Counted from the stretch's first letter, positions 24,935-33,382 are shown. The stretch: 64,000 nucleotides of DNA from Sphingomonas faeni (GCF_003053745.1 NZ_QAYE01000004.1:186001-250000); one strand, 5' to 3'. Notes: generated by a model not told the origin, from the letters alone. Made by a program: numbers and translations.

Positions 24935-25743
24935 TTCATCAACAACGCCCGCAGTTCGTCGTCGCGATCGCGCGGTGGTTCCACGTGGAACAATATCTCG
25001 AATGCGACCGCTGCTTGGCCGATCAGCATTTCCAGGCCGTCGACGGTTTCGAGATCGCGCGCGCGTGCCGTTTTGAGCAGACCGGTTTCGAGCGGGGAGT
25101 AGACGATGTCGTAGACGAGCGAGTCCGGTTCGAGCGCGCCGAGATCGATATCGAGCGGTGGCTGACCGGCCATGCCGAGTACGCTGGCGTTGACGAGCAA
25201 TCGCGATGGCGGGACGGCGGGGCCGATCGGCAGCGCCTGACCCTTAAGGCCGAACGTCGACAGCAGCGCCGCGCCCTTCAGCGGATTGCGATTGAGGATG
25301 GTGACGGGGCCGACACCCATTCGTGACAGGGCGAACAGGATCGCGCGGGCGGCACCGCCGGCGCCGATCACCGTGACGGGTTGGCCGGCGATGTCGAGAT
25401 CGTCGATCGGCGCCCAGAATCCGGCGGCATCGGTGTTGGTGCCGATGCAGTCGCCCGTCTGGTTGCGGAACACGGTGTTGATCGCGCCGATCGTCCCGCG
25501 GACGTTGCCGGGGTCGGAGACGTGGTCGAGCGCGGCGAGTTTGTGCGGCATCGTGATATTGCATCCGCGCCAAGCGGGGTCGGCTTTGCGTTCGGTGAAA
25601 TAGGCGGGGAGGTCTGCTGTGGTGACGAGCTTGTGGCGGTACTCCGCGTCGATCCCGAGCGCGTCTAGCCAGAAGCCGTGGATCAGCGGCGATTTCGACT
25701 GTGCGATCGGATCGCCGATCACTTCTGCGTAGGGACGGGTCAT
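24931..25743 (-). CDS. aroE: Shikimate dehydrogenase
   Basis: 270 aa. It reduces 3-dehydroshikimate to shikimate using NADPH. The N-terminal substrate region [19 protein letters not shown], the catalytic lysine in [22 protein letters not shown] and the cofactor loop [10 protein letters not shown] are all present. A parS-type sequence (24977-24992) is embedded in the last codons, encoding FHVE. It lies between maf and coaE. Confidence 0.95.
   Translation of the reverse strand: MTRPYAEVIGDPIAQSKSPLIHGFWLDALGIDAEYRHKLVTTADLPAYFTERKADPAWRGCNITMPHKLAALDHVSDPGNVRGTIGAINTVFRNQTGDCIGTNTDAAGFWAPIDDLDIAGQPVTVIGAGGAARAILFALSRMGVGPVTILNRNPLKGAALLSTFGLKGQALPIGPAVPPSRLLVNASVLGMAGQPPLDIDLGALEPDSLVYDIVYSPLETGLLKTARARDLETVDGLEMLIGQAAVAFEILFHVEPPRDRDDELRALLMK
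24977..24992. promoter_or_regulatory. parS-type centromere site inside aroE
   Basis: GGTTCCACGTGGAACA differs from the two perfect 16-bp sites at 34668 and 37101 only in its first base; the inner 14 bp are a perfect palindrome. ParB-family proteins bind this sequence. It lies on the other side of the predicted origin from parAB, about 2.5 kb away. Confidence 0.8.
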
Positions 25744-25754
25744 TCAAGGCTCCG

Positions 25755-25806
25755 TGTTTCCCCGCGGGGGCGGGGATCCAGTCTGGGGACCCGCCTTCGC
25801 GGGTGA
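25755..25806. repeat. Inverted repeat, family C copy 3
   Basis: It has the family C layout: a GC hairpin (CCCCGCGGGGGCGGGG side), a central CCAGTCTGGG and CCCGCCTTCGCGGG. It is less well conserved than the copies at 11682 and 46922. It lies directly upstream of aroE, between it and maf. Confidence 0.8.
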
Positions 25807-25855
25807 ACGGGGTTTAGTCTAGCGCGCGCGGAATGCCATGTGCGACCCTCCTCCA

Positions 25856-25980
25856 ATCCTCCTCCGCAAGGGGGAGGTGGCACCGAAGGTGACGGAGGGG
25901 GAGGATGCGGAACAGGCGTTTCCCTTTCCTCCCCCTCCGTCTGGCAAGCGCCAGCCACCTCCCCCTGGCGGGGGAGGATC
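25856..25980. repeat. 125-bp nested palindrome, family A copy 2
   Basis: Same structure and nearly the same sequence as 6859-6984, including GGTGACGGAGGGGGAGGATG and the CTGGCAAGCGCCAG core. It fills most of the maf-aroE gap. Confidence 0.95.
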
Positions 25981-25992
25981 GAGAGCGTCGGG

Positions 25993-26583
25993 TTATGCCG
26001 GCAGCTCGCCACGCACGCGGAGGAAGTCGAGGACGTTGAGCAGCGGCATGCCGAGTACCGTGAACTGGCTTCCTTCGATCTTGGCGAACAGTTGCGCGCC
26101 GGGGCCTTCGATGCGGTAGCAGCCGACGCAGCCCGCGATCGCGGGCCATTCCGCATTGAGGTACGTCTCGATGAATGCGTCGGACAGCGGGCGGACGTGC
26201 ATCTTCGCGCGCTCGACGTGGCGCCAGATCGCCTGGCCGTTCTCGGCAATGACCGCGGCGCTCCAGAGGTCGTGGCGCTTGCCGGACATCAGTCGCAGGT
26301 GTGCCGCCGCATCGTCTCGGTCCACGGGCTTGTCGAGGATACTGCCGTCTTCCAGTGCGACCAGCGAGTCACTGCCGAGGACAAGATAGCCCGGCATCCG
26401 CGCGGACACTTTCAGTGCCTTCAGTTCCGCCAATGCATCAGCCAGATCGCGCGGGGACAGGTCGCGGAGCGCCGCCTTGGCCGCATCCTCGTCGACGCCA
26501 GCAAAGGTCGCCTCGAACGGTACGCCGGCAGCGGTCAGCATCGCGCGACGCGAGGCGCTTTGCGAGGCGAGGATCAGGCTCAT
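25993..26583 (-). CDS. maf: Maf-like nucleotide pyrophosphatase
   Basis: 196 aa. It starts LILASQSASRRAML, the Maf phosphate-binding motif, and has LGSDSLVALEDGSILDKP and a YRIEGPGAQLFAKIEGS region near the C-terminus. Maf proteins hydrolyse non-canonical or modified nucleoside triphosphates and may help prevent misincorporation. Start ATG 26581-26583 overlaps the ppsR stop (26580-26583). It is next to ppsR, as beside the Caulobacter origin. Confidence 0.92.
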   Translation of the reverse strand: MSLILASQSASRRAMLTAAGVPFEATFAGVDEDAAKAALRDLSPRDLADALAELKALKVSARMPGYLVLGSDSLVALEDGSILDKPVDRDDAAAHLRLMSGKRHDLWSAAVIAENGQAIWRHVERAKMHVRPLSDAFIETYLNAEWPAIAGCVGCYRIEGPGAQLFAKIEGSQFTVLGMPLLNVLDFLRVRGELPA

Positions 26584-27413
26584 GACTCGACCTTTGGAGC
26601 GGCGTCGGCGCGGCGCTGGTTGCACAACGCGATGATCGCCGCCGCGGTTTCCTCGATCGAGCGGCGCGTAACGTCGATCACCGGCCAGCCATTGTCGGCG
26701 AACATGCGGCGCGCGAAGGCGAGCTCGCGCATCACCGCTTCTTCCTCGACATAGGACGTGTCGGGTTGTTGGTTGAGCGACAGCAGGCGGTTGCGGCGGA
26801 CCTGGATCAGACGGTCGGCGCTGGTCGTGAGGCCGACGATCAGCGGGTTGGCGAGCTTGTAGAGGTTCAGCGGTGGTGGGCTTTCCACGACAATCGGGAT
26901 GTTCGCGGTCTTGTAGCCGCGGTTGGCGAGATAGATCGAGGTCGGCGTCTTCGACGAACGCGATACGCCCGCGAGGACGATATCGGCCTCCTCCCATTCT
27001 TCCGAGGCGATCCCGTCGTCATGGGCGATCGTCCACTGGATCGCGTCGACGCGCGCGAAATACGCGGCATCGAGCACGTGCTGGCGTCCCGGCCGCGCCT
27101 TCGCCTGCTGCCCGAGCAGGCCGGAGAGCGCGTCGTTCACGGGGTCGAGCGGCGCCACCGCGGGCAGCCCCAACGCGAGGCACCTCTGCTCCAAGATGCG
27201 CCGCGTCGCGGGGTTCACTAGCGTGAAGACGACCAACCCCGGGTTCTGCGCGATCTCTTGGAGAATGCGCTCGAGATGCGCCTCTGTTCGCACCATCGGC
27301 CAGAAATGGCGGACCGTCTCGACGTCGTCATATTGCGCCAGCGCCGCCTTCGCGATGTTCTCCAGCGTCTCGCCGGTCGAATCCGACAACAAATGAAGGT
27401 GGAGCCGCATCAT
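26580..27413 (-). CDS. ppsR: Pyruvate, water dikinase / PPDK regulatory protein (DUF299)
   Basis: 277 aa from ATG 27411-27413 (a second ATG follows immediately). It contains LHLLSDSTGETLENIAKAAL near the start, the ADP-binding P-loop VSRSSKTPTSIYLAN in the middle and KLANPLIVGLTTSADRL. Such bifunctional kinase/pyrophosphorylases switch PEP synthase or pyruvate phosphate dikinase on and off. The gene borders the predicted origin, the position its ortholog has in Caulobacter. A longer frame upstream would run through DnaA boxes and is rejected. Confidence 0.93.
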   Translation of the reverse strand: MMRLHLHLLSDSTGETLENIAKAALAQYDDVETVRHFWPMVRTEAHLERILQEIAQNPGLVVFTLVNPATRRILEQRCLALGLPAVAPLDPVNDALSGLLGQQAKARPGRQHVLDAAYFARVDAIQWTIAHDDGIASEEWEEADIVLAGVSRSSKTPTSIYLANRGYKTANIPIVVESPPPLNLYKLANPLIVGLTTSADRLIQVRRNRLLSLNQQPDTSYVEEEAVMRELAFARRMFADNGWPVIDVTRRSIEETAAAIIALCNQRRADAAPKVES

Positions 27414-27741
27414 CGGCGTTTTATCCCCAGCGGGCGGACCTGTGGGCGTGAATCTGTGGATAACATGGGGAGAACGGCTAGCGTAACTCGTCCGCCTCGC
27501 CAAGCGACGGGTTCGCCGTGGATAACACCGATTCTATCCACACCGCCGCGCACAGGGCCGGATTTTATCCACAGGCTGTGGGTAACGGGGAGCCTTGAAT
27601 CGAATCAGCGCGTTTGTGGCGGTGCGCGAGGGTCAAGCTGTTGGCAATTCCGGGATCACCGCATAAGTCCCGGGTTCAACCGCCCAACCACTGCAACAAC
27701 CTATTTCTTGAATCTTCTTATAGTAGAAGAAGGGTGCTCCG
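27414..27741. other. oriC: Predicted chromosomal replication origin (oriC)
   Basis: This 328-bp gap between divergent ppsR and hemE has no gene. It holds perfect DnaA boxes TGTGGATAA (27455-27463) and TTATCCACA (27565-27573), and one-mismatch boxes at 27421-27429, 27517-27525, 27534-27542 and 27577-27585. The right half is AT-richer for this genome, a possible unwinding region, and includes CTATTTCTTGAATCTTC (27701-27717). GANTC sites for CcrM-type methylation are clustered. Transcription diverges from it on both sides and parS sites flank it. In Caulobacter the origin lies between the same two genes. No TTAA-N7-TTAA CtrA motif was seen. Confidence 0.88.
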
Positions 27742-28791
27742 CTGACCGATTCGACTCCCAACTCGCCTCCCATCAAGCCTCTCCTGGCGACTCTTCGCGG
27801 AGAGCGTCAGGCCGTACCGCCGCTGTGGCTCATGCGGCAGGCGGGGCGGTATCTCCCCGAATACCGTGAGCTTCGTGCGGAGAAGGGCGGCTTCCTCGCG
27901 CTCGCGACCGATCCCGACGCCGCAGCCGAAGTCACGCTCCAGCCGATCCGCCGGTTCGGGTTCGACGGCTCGATCCTGTTCTCGGACATCCTGATGATCC
28001 CGTGGGCACTCGGGCAGGATCTGAGCTTCGGGGTCGGCGAGGGGCCTCGGCTCGAGCCGGCGCTTGTCGATCATGCGCTCGATCGGTTGCAACCGGTGAT
28101 GGGGCGGCTGGAGCCGGTCTACGGCACCGTCGCGAAGGTCGCGGCTGCACTGCCTCCCGAGACGACGTTCCTGGGCTTTGCGGGGTCTCCCTGGACGGTC
28201 GCGACCTATATGGTGGCGGGGAAGGGCTCGAAGGATCAATCCGAGACGCGGCGTTTTGCGTATCGCGATCCCGAGGCGTTTGGTGCGATCATCGACGCTA
28301 TCGCCGACAATACGGTCGAGTATCTCGCGCGGCAGATTGAGGCGGGTGTCGACGTGGTGCAGCTGTTCGACAGCTGGTCGGGGTCGCTATCGCCTGCCCA
28401 GTTCGAGCGCTGGGTGATCGCGCCGACCGCGTCGATCGTCGAGCGGCTCCACGCGCGGTGCCCCGGCGTGCCGATCATCGGCTTTCCGAAGGGGGCAGGA
28501 GGCAAGCTCCCGGCGTATGCGTGTGAGACGGGCGTCGATGCGATCGGGCTGGACGAGACGGTCGATCCGGTCTGGGCGCATGCGTCGTTGCCCGTGGACA
28601 TGCCGGTGCAGGGCAATCTCGATCCGCTGGCGCTGATCGCAGGCGGGGCGGATCTCGATGCGGCGACCGACCGGATCCTCGCGGCGTTCGTCGAGCGCCC
28701 GCACGTCTTCAATCTCGGCCACGGCATCCTGCCCGACACGCCCATCGCGCATGTCGAGCAGCTGATCGCCCGCGTAAGGAGCACGACATGA
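27742..28791 (+). CDS. hemE: Uroporphyrinogen decarboxylase, probable CTG start
   Basis: 349 aa. It decarboxylates uroporphyrinogen III to coproporphyrinogen III in heme synthesis. The conserved N-terminus KPLLATLRGERQAVP and MRQAGRYLPEYR, and later GFAGSPWTVATYM and FDSWSG, are intact. The frame opens after TAG at 27724; between it and the internal Met at 27832 there is no ATG, GTG or TTG, and starting at 27832 would lose conserved residues. CTG 27742 has AAGGG seven bases upstream, so it is the likely start. It overlaps hemJ (28788-28791). Confidence 0.93.
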   Translation: MTDSTPNSPPIKPLLATLRGERQAVPPLWLMRQAGRYLPEYRELRAEKGGFLALATDPDAAAEVTLQPIRRFGFDGSILFSDILMIPWALGQDLSFGVGEGPRLEPALVDHALDRLQPVMGRLEPVYGTVAKVAAALPPETTFLGFAGSPWTVATYMVAGKGSKDQSETRRFAYRDPEAFGAIIDAIADNTVEYLARQIEAGVDVVQLFDSWSGSLSPAQFERWVIAPTASIVERLHARCPGVPIIGFPKGAGGKLPAYACETGVDAIGLDETVDPVWAHASLPVDMPVQGNLDPLALIAGGADLDAATDRILAAFVERPHVFNLGHGILPDTPIAHVEQLIARVRSTT

Positions 28792-29249
28792 GCGGTTTTC
28801 TCGGCGCTGCCTATGACTGGGTGAAGGCGGCGCATCTGATCTTCGTGATCTTCTGGATGGCGGGGCTTTTCATGCTGCCGCGCTATCTAGTGTATCATCA
28901 GGAGGCGCTGGCGGCTGGCAATGCGGGCGAGGCGGCGAACTGGGTCGAGCGTGAGAGCAAGATCCGCCACATCATCCTGACGCCGGCGATGATCGTCGTC
29001 TGGGTGCTGGGGATCGCGCTGGCGCTGAACCTGGGGCTGGCGGACGGCGCACCGGGGCTTGGGTGGCTGCACCTGAAGCTCGTGCTGGTATTCCTGCTGA
29101 CGGGATATCACGGCTGGGCGGTCGGTTATGCGAAGAAGCTCGCAGCGGGGAAGCCGACGCTGGCGGGTAAGCAGTTGCGGATGCTCAACGAGGTGCCTGC
29201 GCTGGCGGTGACGCTGATCGTGGTGCTGGTGATCGTTAAGCCGTTCTGA
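28788..29249 (+). CDS. hemJ: HemJ-type protoporphyrinogen IX oxidase
   Basis: 153 aa membrane protein with four helices. The conserved histidine is in [21 protein letters not shown] near residue 16; later regions are [15 protein letters not shown] and [17 protein letters not shown]. HemJ oxidises protoporphyrinogen IX to protoporphyrin IX. Translationally coupled to hemE (ATGA), placing two late heme steps together at the origin. A family A repeat starts six bases after its stop. Confidence 0.9.
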   Translation: MSGFLGAAYDWVKAAHLIFVIFWMAGLFMLPRYLVYHQEALAAGNAGEAANWVERESKIRHIILTPAMIVVWVLGIALALNLGLADGAPGLGWLHLKLVLVFLLTGYHGWAVGYAKKLAAGKPTLAGKQLRMLNEVPALAVTLIVVLVIVKPF

Positions 29250-29255
29250 CTTCCT

Positions 29256-29382
29256 GATCCTCCCCCGCCAGGGGGAGGTGTCGCCGAAGGTGACGGAGGG
29301 GGAGGAACGCGCAACAACCGTTGTCCTTTCCTCCCCCTCCGTCTGGCAAGTGCCAGCCACCTCCCCCTGGCGGGGGAGGATC
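29256..29382. repeat. 125-bp nested palindrome, family A copy 3
   Basis: Near-identical to the other family A copies, with GATCCTCCCCCGCC and GGCGGGGGAGGATC ends. It occupies the first part of the 313-bp hemJ-rho gap. The rest (29383-29562) has no gene and should hold the rho promoter and leader. Confidence 0.95.
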
Positions 29383-29562
29383 CAGAAGTGGTCCTCCCGT
29401 CCCCGCTTGACTAACCCGCCCCCCAATTCTAACCCCTTCTCCCAACACGGCCTCCTGGCGTCCTGCCCGGTCGTGTCTTGCCAGACTCGTCTCGCCCAGT
29501 TCCGCTTCCCAAGCGCACCGCCGACCGAGCGTTCTCCCGTTGATTGCTATCCGGAAATCCCC

Positions 29563-30819
29563 ATGCATCTCAAAGACCTGAAGAAAAAGAAACCCGCCGA
29601 GCTGGTCCAGCTGGCCGAGGAACTGGGGGTCGAGAGCGCCTCGACGCTGCGTAAGCAGGACCTGCTGTTCGCGATCCTGAAGGTGCAAGCCGACAATGGC
29701 GACCAGATCATGGGGCTCGGCACGATCGAAGTGCTGCCCGATGGCTTCGGCTTCCTGCGTTCGCCGGAATCGAACTATCTCGCCGGCCCGGACGACATCT
29801 ACATCTCGCCGAACCAGGTGCGGAAGTTCGGCCTGCGTACCGGTGACACGGTCGAGGGCGAAATCCGCGGGCCGAAGGATGGCGAACGCTATTTCTCGCT
29901 GGTGAAGCTCACGGCCGTCAATTTCGACGACCCCGACGTCGTCCGCCACCGCGTCAATTTCGACAACCTCACGCCGCTCTATCCCGAGAGCAAGCTGACG
30001 CTCGATCCCGCCGACCCGACCGTCAAGGACAAGTCGGCGCGGGTGATCGACATCGTCTCGCCGCAGGGCAAGGGCCAGCGCACGCTGATCGTCGCACCGC
30101 CGCGCGTCGGCAAGACGGTCATGTTGCAGAACATGGCCAAGGCGATCACCGACAACCACCCCGAGGTGTTCCTGATCGTCCTGCTGATCGACGAGCGCCC
30201 CGAGGAAGTCACCGACATGCAGCGCAGCGTGAAGGGCGAGGTGGTCAGCTCGACCTTCGACGAACCCGCGCAGCGTCACGTCCAGGTCGCTGAAATGGTG
30301 ATCGAAAAGGCCAAGCGCCTGGTCGAGCACAAGAAGGACGTCGTGATCCTGCTCGACTCGATCACGCGTCTGGGTCGTGCCTACAACACCGTCGTGCCGT
30401 CGTCGGGCAAGGTCCTGACCGGCGGTGTCGACGCAAACGCGCTGCAGCGTCCGAAGCGCTTCTTCGGTGCCGCGCGCAACATCGAGGAGGGCGGTTCGCT
30501 CTCGATCATCGCCACCGCGCTGATCGATACGGGCAGCCGCATGGACGAGGTGATCTTCGAGGAGTTCAAGGGCACCGGCAACTCGGAAATCGTGCTGGAT
30601 CGCAAGGTTGCGGACAAGCGCATCTTCCCAGCGCTGGACGTCGGCAAGTCGGGCACGCGCAAGGAAGAGCTGCTGGTCGACAAGGCCAAGCTCAGCAAGA
30701 TGTGGGTCCTGCGCCGTATCCTGATGCAGATGGGCACGATCGACGCGATGGAGTTCCTGCTCGACAAGATGAAGGATTCGAAGACCAACGAGAATTTCTT
30801 CGACAGTATGAATCAATAA
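29563..30819 (+). CDS. rho: Transcription termination factor Rho
   Basis: 418 aa hexameric RNA helicase. It begins [20 protein letters not shown] (Rho N-terminal helices), has the RNA-binding cold-shock-like domain with GFGFLRSPE near residue 62, the Walker [10 protein letters not shown] near residue 178, and the Q/R-loop region [11 protein letters not shown]. Full family length. ATG 29563 gives the canonical N-terminus. Caulobacter also has rho just after hemE. Several hairpins follow immediately downstream. Confidence 0.96.
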   Translation: MHLKDLKKKKPAELVQLAEELGVESASTLRKQDLLFAILKVQADNGDQIMGLGTIEVLPDGFGFLRSPESNYLAGPDDIYISPNQVRKFGLRTGDTVEGEIRGPKDGERYFSLVKLTAVNFDDPDVVRHRVNFDNLTPLYPESKLTLDPADPTVKDKSARVIDIVSPQGKGQRTLIVAPPRVGKTVMLQNMAKAITDNHPEVFLIVLLIDERPEEVTDMQRSVKGEVVSSTFDEPAQRHVQVAEMVIEKAKRLVEHKKDVVILLDSITRLGRAYNTVVPSSGKVLTGGVDANALQRPKRFFGAARNIEEGGSLSIIATALIDTGSRMDEVIFEEFKGTGNSEIVLDRKVADKRIFPALDVGKSGTRKEELLVDKAKLSKMWVLRRILMQMGTIDAMEFLLDKMKDSKTNENFFDSMNQ

Positions 30820-30822
30820 CCG

Positions 30823-30929
30823 AGTGCGGCCTGCGCCAAGCTGGCGCAGGACTCGCACCGGTTCGGCCGGCGGGGGCGCGAGCCTCCCGACCGACGACAT
30901 GGGCCTTGCCCATGTCCGGCCAAGCAGAC
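30823..30929 (+). ncRNA. Structured RNA leader between rho and terC (candidate riboswitch or regulatory RNA)
   Basis: Read on the plus strand this folds by eye as: a perfect 9-bp hairpin (30830-30850); then a three-way junction closed by GGCCG (30865-30869) with CGGCC (30917-30921), containing a hairpin with a GCGA tetraloop (30871-30889) and a perfect 9-bp hairpin (30896-30916). A terminator-like hairpin (30930-30970) and terC follow. Aptamer plus terminator before a TerC gene is the architecture of metal-sensing riboswitches, and TerC homologs are known yybP-ykoY targets, but the conserved loop sequences of that class were not found. The class is unassigned. Confidence 0.5.
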
Positions 30930-30970
30930 CAAAGCGGCACGCGAGAGCATGGCTTTCGCGTGCCGCTTTG
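30930..30970 (+). terminator. Long hairpin terminator-like element upstream of terC
   Basis: Perfect 15-bp arms (30930-30944 and 30956-30970) with an 11-nt loop. The descending arm ends GCTTTG and is followed by CTATTAAACC, not a long T-run. It could terminate rho-leader transcripts or act as the expression platform of the structured RNA before terC. Confidence 0.65.
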
Positions 30971-31010
30971 CTATTAAACCCTACGTAATCCGTCACCGGG
31001 AGCTGACATC

Positions 31011-31745
31011 TTGAGTATCATCGCCATGCTGGCCGCCGCCGCATCGGGAGTCGCCGGGCCAGGCTCGCCGCTCGAAATCTGGCAGCACATCGTCGCCGAC
31101 TTCTCCAACCTCGGCGACCCGAAGGCGCTCGCCGCATTCGGATCGGTCCTCATGATCGACCTCGTCCTCGCGGGCGACAACGCGATCGTCGTCGGTGCAC
31201 TCGCCGCCGGACTTCCCGCCGATCAACGCAAGAAGGTCATCCTGATCGGCATCGGAGCGGCGCTGGTGCTGCGTATCTTCTTCGCGCTGATCGTCACGTG
31301 GCTGATGGGCATCGTCGGGCTGATATTCGCGGGCGGCCTGTTGCTGCTCTGGGTCAGCTGGAAGTTCTGGCGCGAAATCCGCGAGGGCGCGGAGAATGCG
31401 GGTTCGGAAGAAATCGAGGGCGATGAGCGATCGGGTATCCGCTCTTCGAAGGGCTTTGCGAGCGCGGCCTGGGCTGTCGCCGTCGCCGACGTCTCGATGA
31501 GCCTCGACAACGTTCTGGCCGTCGCAGGCGCGGCGCGCGAGCATCCCGGCATCCTGGTCATCGGCCTGCTGCTGTCGGTCGCGATGATGGGTCTGGCGGC
31601 GAACTACATCGCGCGCGTCATCAACAAGTATCGCTGGATCGCGTATATCGGCCTTGCGGTGATCCTCGTGGTCGCGCTGAAGATGATCTACGAGGGCTGG
31701 GTCGGCACTGGCGAGACGCTCGGGATCATTTCGCTGCTGCGCTGA
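31011..31745 (+). CDS. TerC family integral membrane protein
   Basis: 244 aa with seven to eight predicted helices. It carries the TerC metal-coordinating motifs LVLAGDNAIVVGAL (near residue 50) and DVSMSLDNVLAVAG (near 160), each with paired acidic residues in a helix. TerC proteins are linked to tellurite resistance and manganese export in exoproteome metalation. TTG 31011 is favoured because GGGAG lies eight bases upstream; ATG 31026 is an alternative. The structured RNA upstream may regulate it. Confidence 0.9.
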   Translation: MSIIAMLAAAASGVAGPGSPLEIWQHIVADFSNLGDPKALAAFGSVLMIDLVLAGDNAIVVGALAAGLPADQRKKVILIGIGAALVLRIFFALIVTWLMGIVGLIFAGGLLLLWVSWKFWREIREGAENAGSEEIEGDERSGIRSSKGFASAAWAVAVADVSMSLDNVLAVAGAAREHPGILVIGLLLSVAMMGLAANYIARVINKYRWIAYIGLAVILVVALKMIYEGWVGTGETLGIISLLR

Positions 31746-31766
31746 TCGCGGTGCGAGTGGGATAAG

Positions 31767-31804
31767 AAAAAGGCCTCGCCGGGATCGTCCGGCGAGGCCT
31801 TTTT
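31767..31804. terminator. Bidirectional intrinsic terminator
   Basis: 16-bp arms AAAAAGGCCTCGCCGG (31767-31782) and its complement (31789-31804) have A-rich and T-rich outer ends, so it can stop transcription from terC (plus) and from the hydrolase gene (minus). Confidence 0.92.
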
Positions 31805-31816
31805 TTCGTCTTCAGC

Positions 31817-31917
31817 GCCCCGTCATGCCGGGCTCGTTCCGGCATCCACTGTTCCGCACGCTCGATAGTCGTGATTGCGCGGGACCGTGGACCCCGGAAC
31901 TAGTCCGGGGTGACGGA
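31817..31917. repeat. Inverted repeat, family F copy 1
   Basis: It begins CCCGTCATGCCGGGCTCG and TTCCGGCATCCAC and ends GACCCCGGAACTAGTCCGGGGTGACGG-like sequence; the ends and inner hairpins pair imperfectly. A related copy is at 62758-62854. Confidence 0.85.
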
Positions 31918-31923
31918 GGGGTT

Positions 31924-32625
31924 TTAGGCGAGGTTCTCCGCGAAGAACTTCGCCGTCCGCTCGTCCGCCAGCTTGGCCGACGCATCCGAGCGGCGCTCGC
32001 CGAACTCGGTCGCGAAGCCGTGGTCCTCGCCCGCGTAATCGTAGATCGTCACCTTTGGGTGATCGTCGAGCCCCGCGTGCATCGCTGCCTGTGCGGCCTT
32101 GTCGACGAAGTGATCCTCTTCCGGCACGTGCAGCAGCACCGGGTGTGCGATCGCGTGCTTTTCAGCCAGCAGGCCGTCGATCCCGACGCCGTAATAGCCG
32201 ACGCTCGCATCGACGTCGGTTCGTGCCGCGGTCATGAACGCCAGGCGCCCGCCGAGGCAGTAGCCGACCACGCCGACCTTGGCGTCGTCACCGAGTTCGC
32301 TGCGGACGGCGCGGATGCTCGCTTCGATATCGGCGATACCCTTGTCCTGGTCGAACTGGCCCATCAGTTCGAGCGCACGGTCGAACTCGGGCTTGATGTC
32401 CGGGTCGAGCTCGATACCGGCCTCAAGTCGCCAGAACAGGTCGGGGGCGATCGCGAGATAGCCGGCCTCGGCGAGCGTATCGCACTTGCGGCGGATCCCG
32501 GCGTTCACGCCGAAGATCTCCTGGATCACGACGATCGCGGCCTTTGGCGTGCCTGCCGGAGTCGCGCGATACGCGGTGAATTCGCCATCGCCCGCGAGCG
32601 TGGCGATCTTGGTAGTGTTCGTCAT
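31924..32625 (-). CDS. Dienelactone hydrolase family protein
   Basis: 233 aa alpha/beta hydrolase. The nucleophile elbow GVVGYCLGGRLAF has cysteine as the nucleophile, with Glu in QEIFGVN (near residue 36) and His in YAGEDHGFATEF as the expected partners. Members cleave dienelactone or other activated esters and lactones. It follows ogt with a four-base overlap (32622-32625). The substrate is unknown. Confidence 0.88.
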   Translation of the reverse strand: MTNTTKIATLAGDGEFTAYRATPAGTPKAAIVVIQEIFGVNAGIRRKCDTLAEAGYLAIAPDLFWRLEAGIELDPDIKPEFDRALELMGQFDQDKGIADIEASIRAVRSELGDDAKVGVVGYCLGGRLAFMTAARTDVDASVGYYGVGIDGLLAEKHAIAHPVLLHVPEEDHFVDKAAQAAMHAGLDDHPKVTIYDYAGEDHGFATEFGERRSDASAKLADERTAKFFAENLA

Positions 32626-33134
32626 AACAGTCCTCCTGGCGGCCGCTCATGGTCGAGCAGCCGGGATTTGGTGATCGGGCCTTCCCCCGCGGAGTACGCA
32701 CCAAGCGCTCCGCCGGCTCCAAGGATTCGGTGGCAGGGGACGATGATCGGAAAAGGATTGCGCGCACACGCTTGGCCGATCGCGCGCGGGCTGGAACCGA
32801 TCGCTTTCGCGAGTGCGCCGTAGCTGGCCGTCGTGCCGTAGGCGATGTCGACGATCGCCTGGCGAAGGTCGGCACCGCGCGGGGTAGGGGAGGGTGCAAG
32901 CGGCAGGTCGAACTCGGTCAGCCGTCCGGCGAAATACGCGTCGATCTGGCGGAGTGCTTCGAGGATTGCGGGGGCATCGCTGGGTGACCTTGCCTCTACG
33001 CCGATGTCGATCGCGTCGATCCGGTCCCCGGTGCCGGTCACGCGGACCAGACCGATAGGCGTTGCGATCGAGGCGGCATCGCGCGCATACATTCCCACGC
33101 TATGCAGCGCCGCGATGGACCGCTCAAGCGTCAT
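32622..33134 (-). CDS. ogt: Methylated-DNA-protein cysteine methyltransferase (Ogt-type)
   Basis: 170 aa from ATG 33132-33134; ATG 33090-33092 is a credible shorter start because the divergent gene begins only 15 bp away. The DNA-binding region YGALAKAIGSSPRAIGQA and the active-site PCHRILGAGGALGAYSAG are conserved; the cysteine of PCHR accepts the alkyl group from O6-alkylguanine. It protects DNA in one suicide reaction. It is translationally coupled to the downstream hydrolase. Confidence 0.88.
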   Translation of the reverse strand: MTLERSIAALHSVGMYARDAASIATPIGLVRVTGTGDRIDAIDIGVEARSPSDAPAILEALRQIDAYFAGRLTEFDLPLAPSPTPRGADLRQAIVDIAYGTTASYGALAKAIGSSPRAIGQACARNPFPIIVPCHRILGAGGALGAYSAGEGPITKSRLLDHERPPGGLL

Positions 33135-33148
33135 CGAGGGTGTGTCAC

Positions 33149-33382
33149 ATGAAGATGAATATCGAGATCGAATGCACGCCTGAAGAAGCGCGCCGCGCGG
33201 TCGGGCTGCCCGACCTGACGCCGATCCACGACCGCTATATCGCGATGATGATGGAGGCCATTCCGGACGGCCAGATGAAACCCGAGATGCTCGAATCGAT
33301 GATGCGCGGCTGGCAGCCGATGGGCGAGGCGGGGATGGCGATGTGGAAGCGCCTGTTCGACAGCGCGACGAAAAGCGGCTGA
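33149..33382 (+). CDS. DUF6489 family small protein
   Basis: 77 aa from ATG 33149, with GAGGG eight bases upstream. The sequence MKMNIEIECTPEEARRAVGL and a methionine-rich amphipathic region (QPMGEAGMAMWKRLFDSA) match the DUF6489 family of sphingomonads and relatives. The methionine-rich C-terminal part resembles phasin-like helices, but function is not established. It lies 7 bp before mnmE on the same strand. Confidence 0.8.
   Translation: MKMNIEIECTPEEARRAVGLPDLTPIHDRYIAMMMEAIPDGQMKPEMLESMMRGWQPMGEAGMAMWKRLFDSATKSG

Noticed and set aside
27414-27741. CtrA-binding sites in the origin
   Set aside because: No TTAA-N7-TTAA pair was seen in the gap, unlike Caulobacter.
30823-31010. Canonical yybP-ykoY manganese riboswitch upstream of terC
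   Set aside because: The gene and position fit, but the conserved loop sequences of that class were not found, so only a generic structured RNA is claimed.
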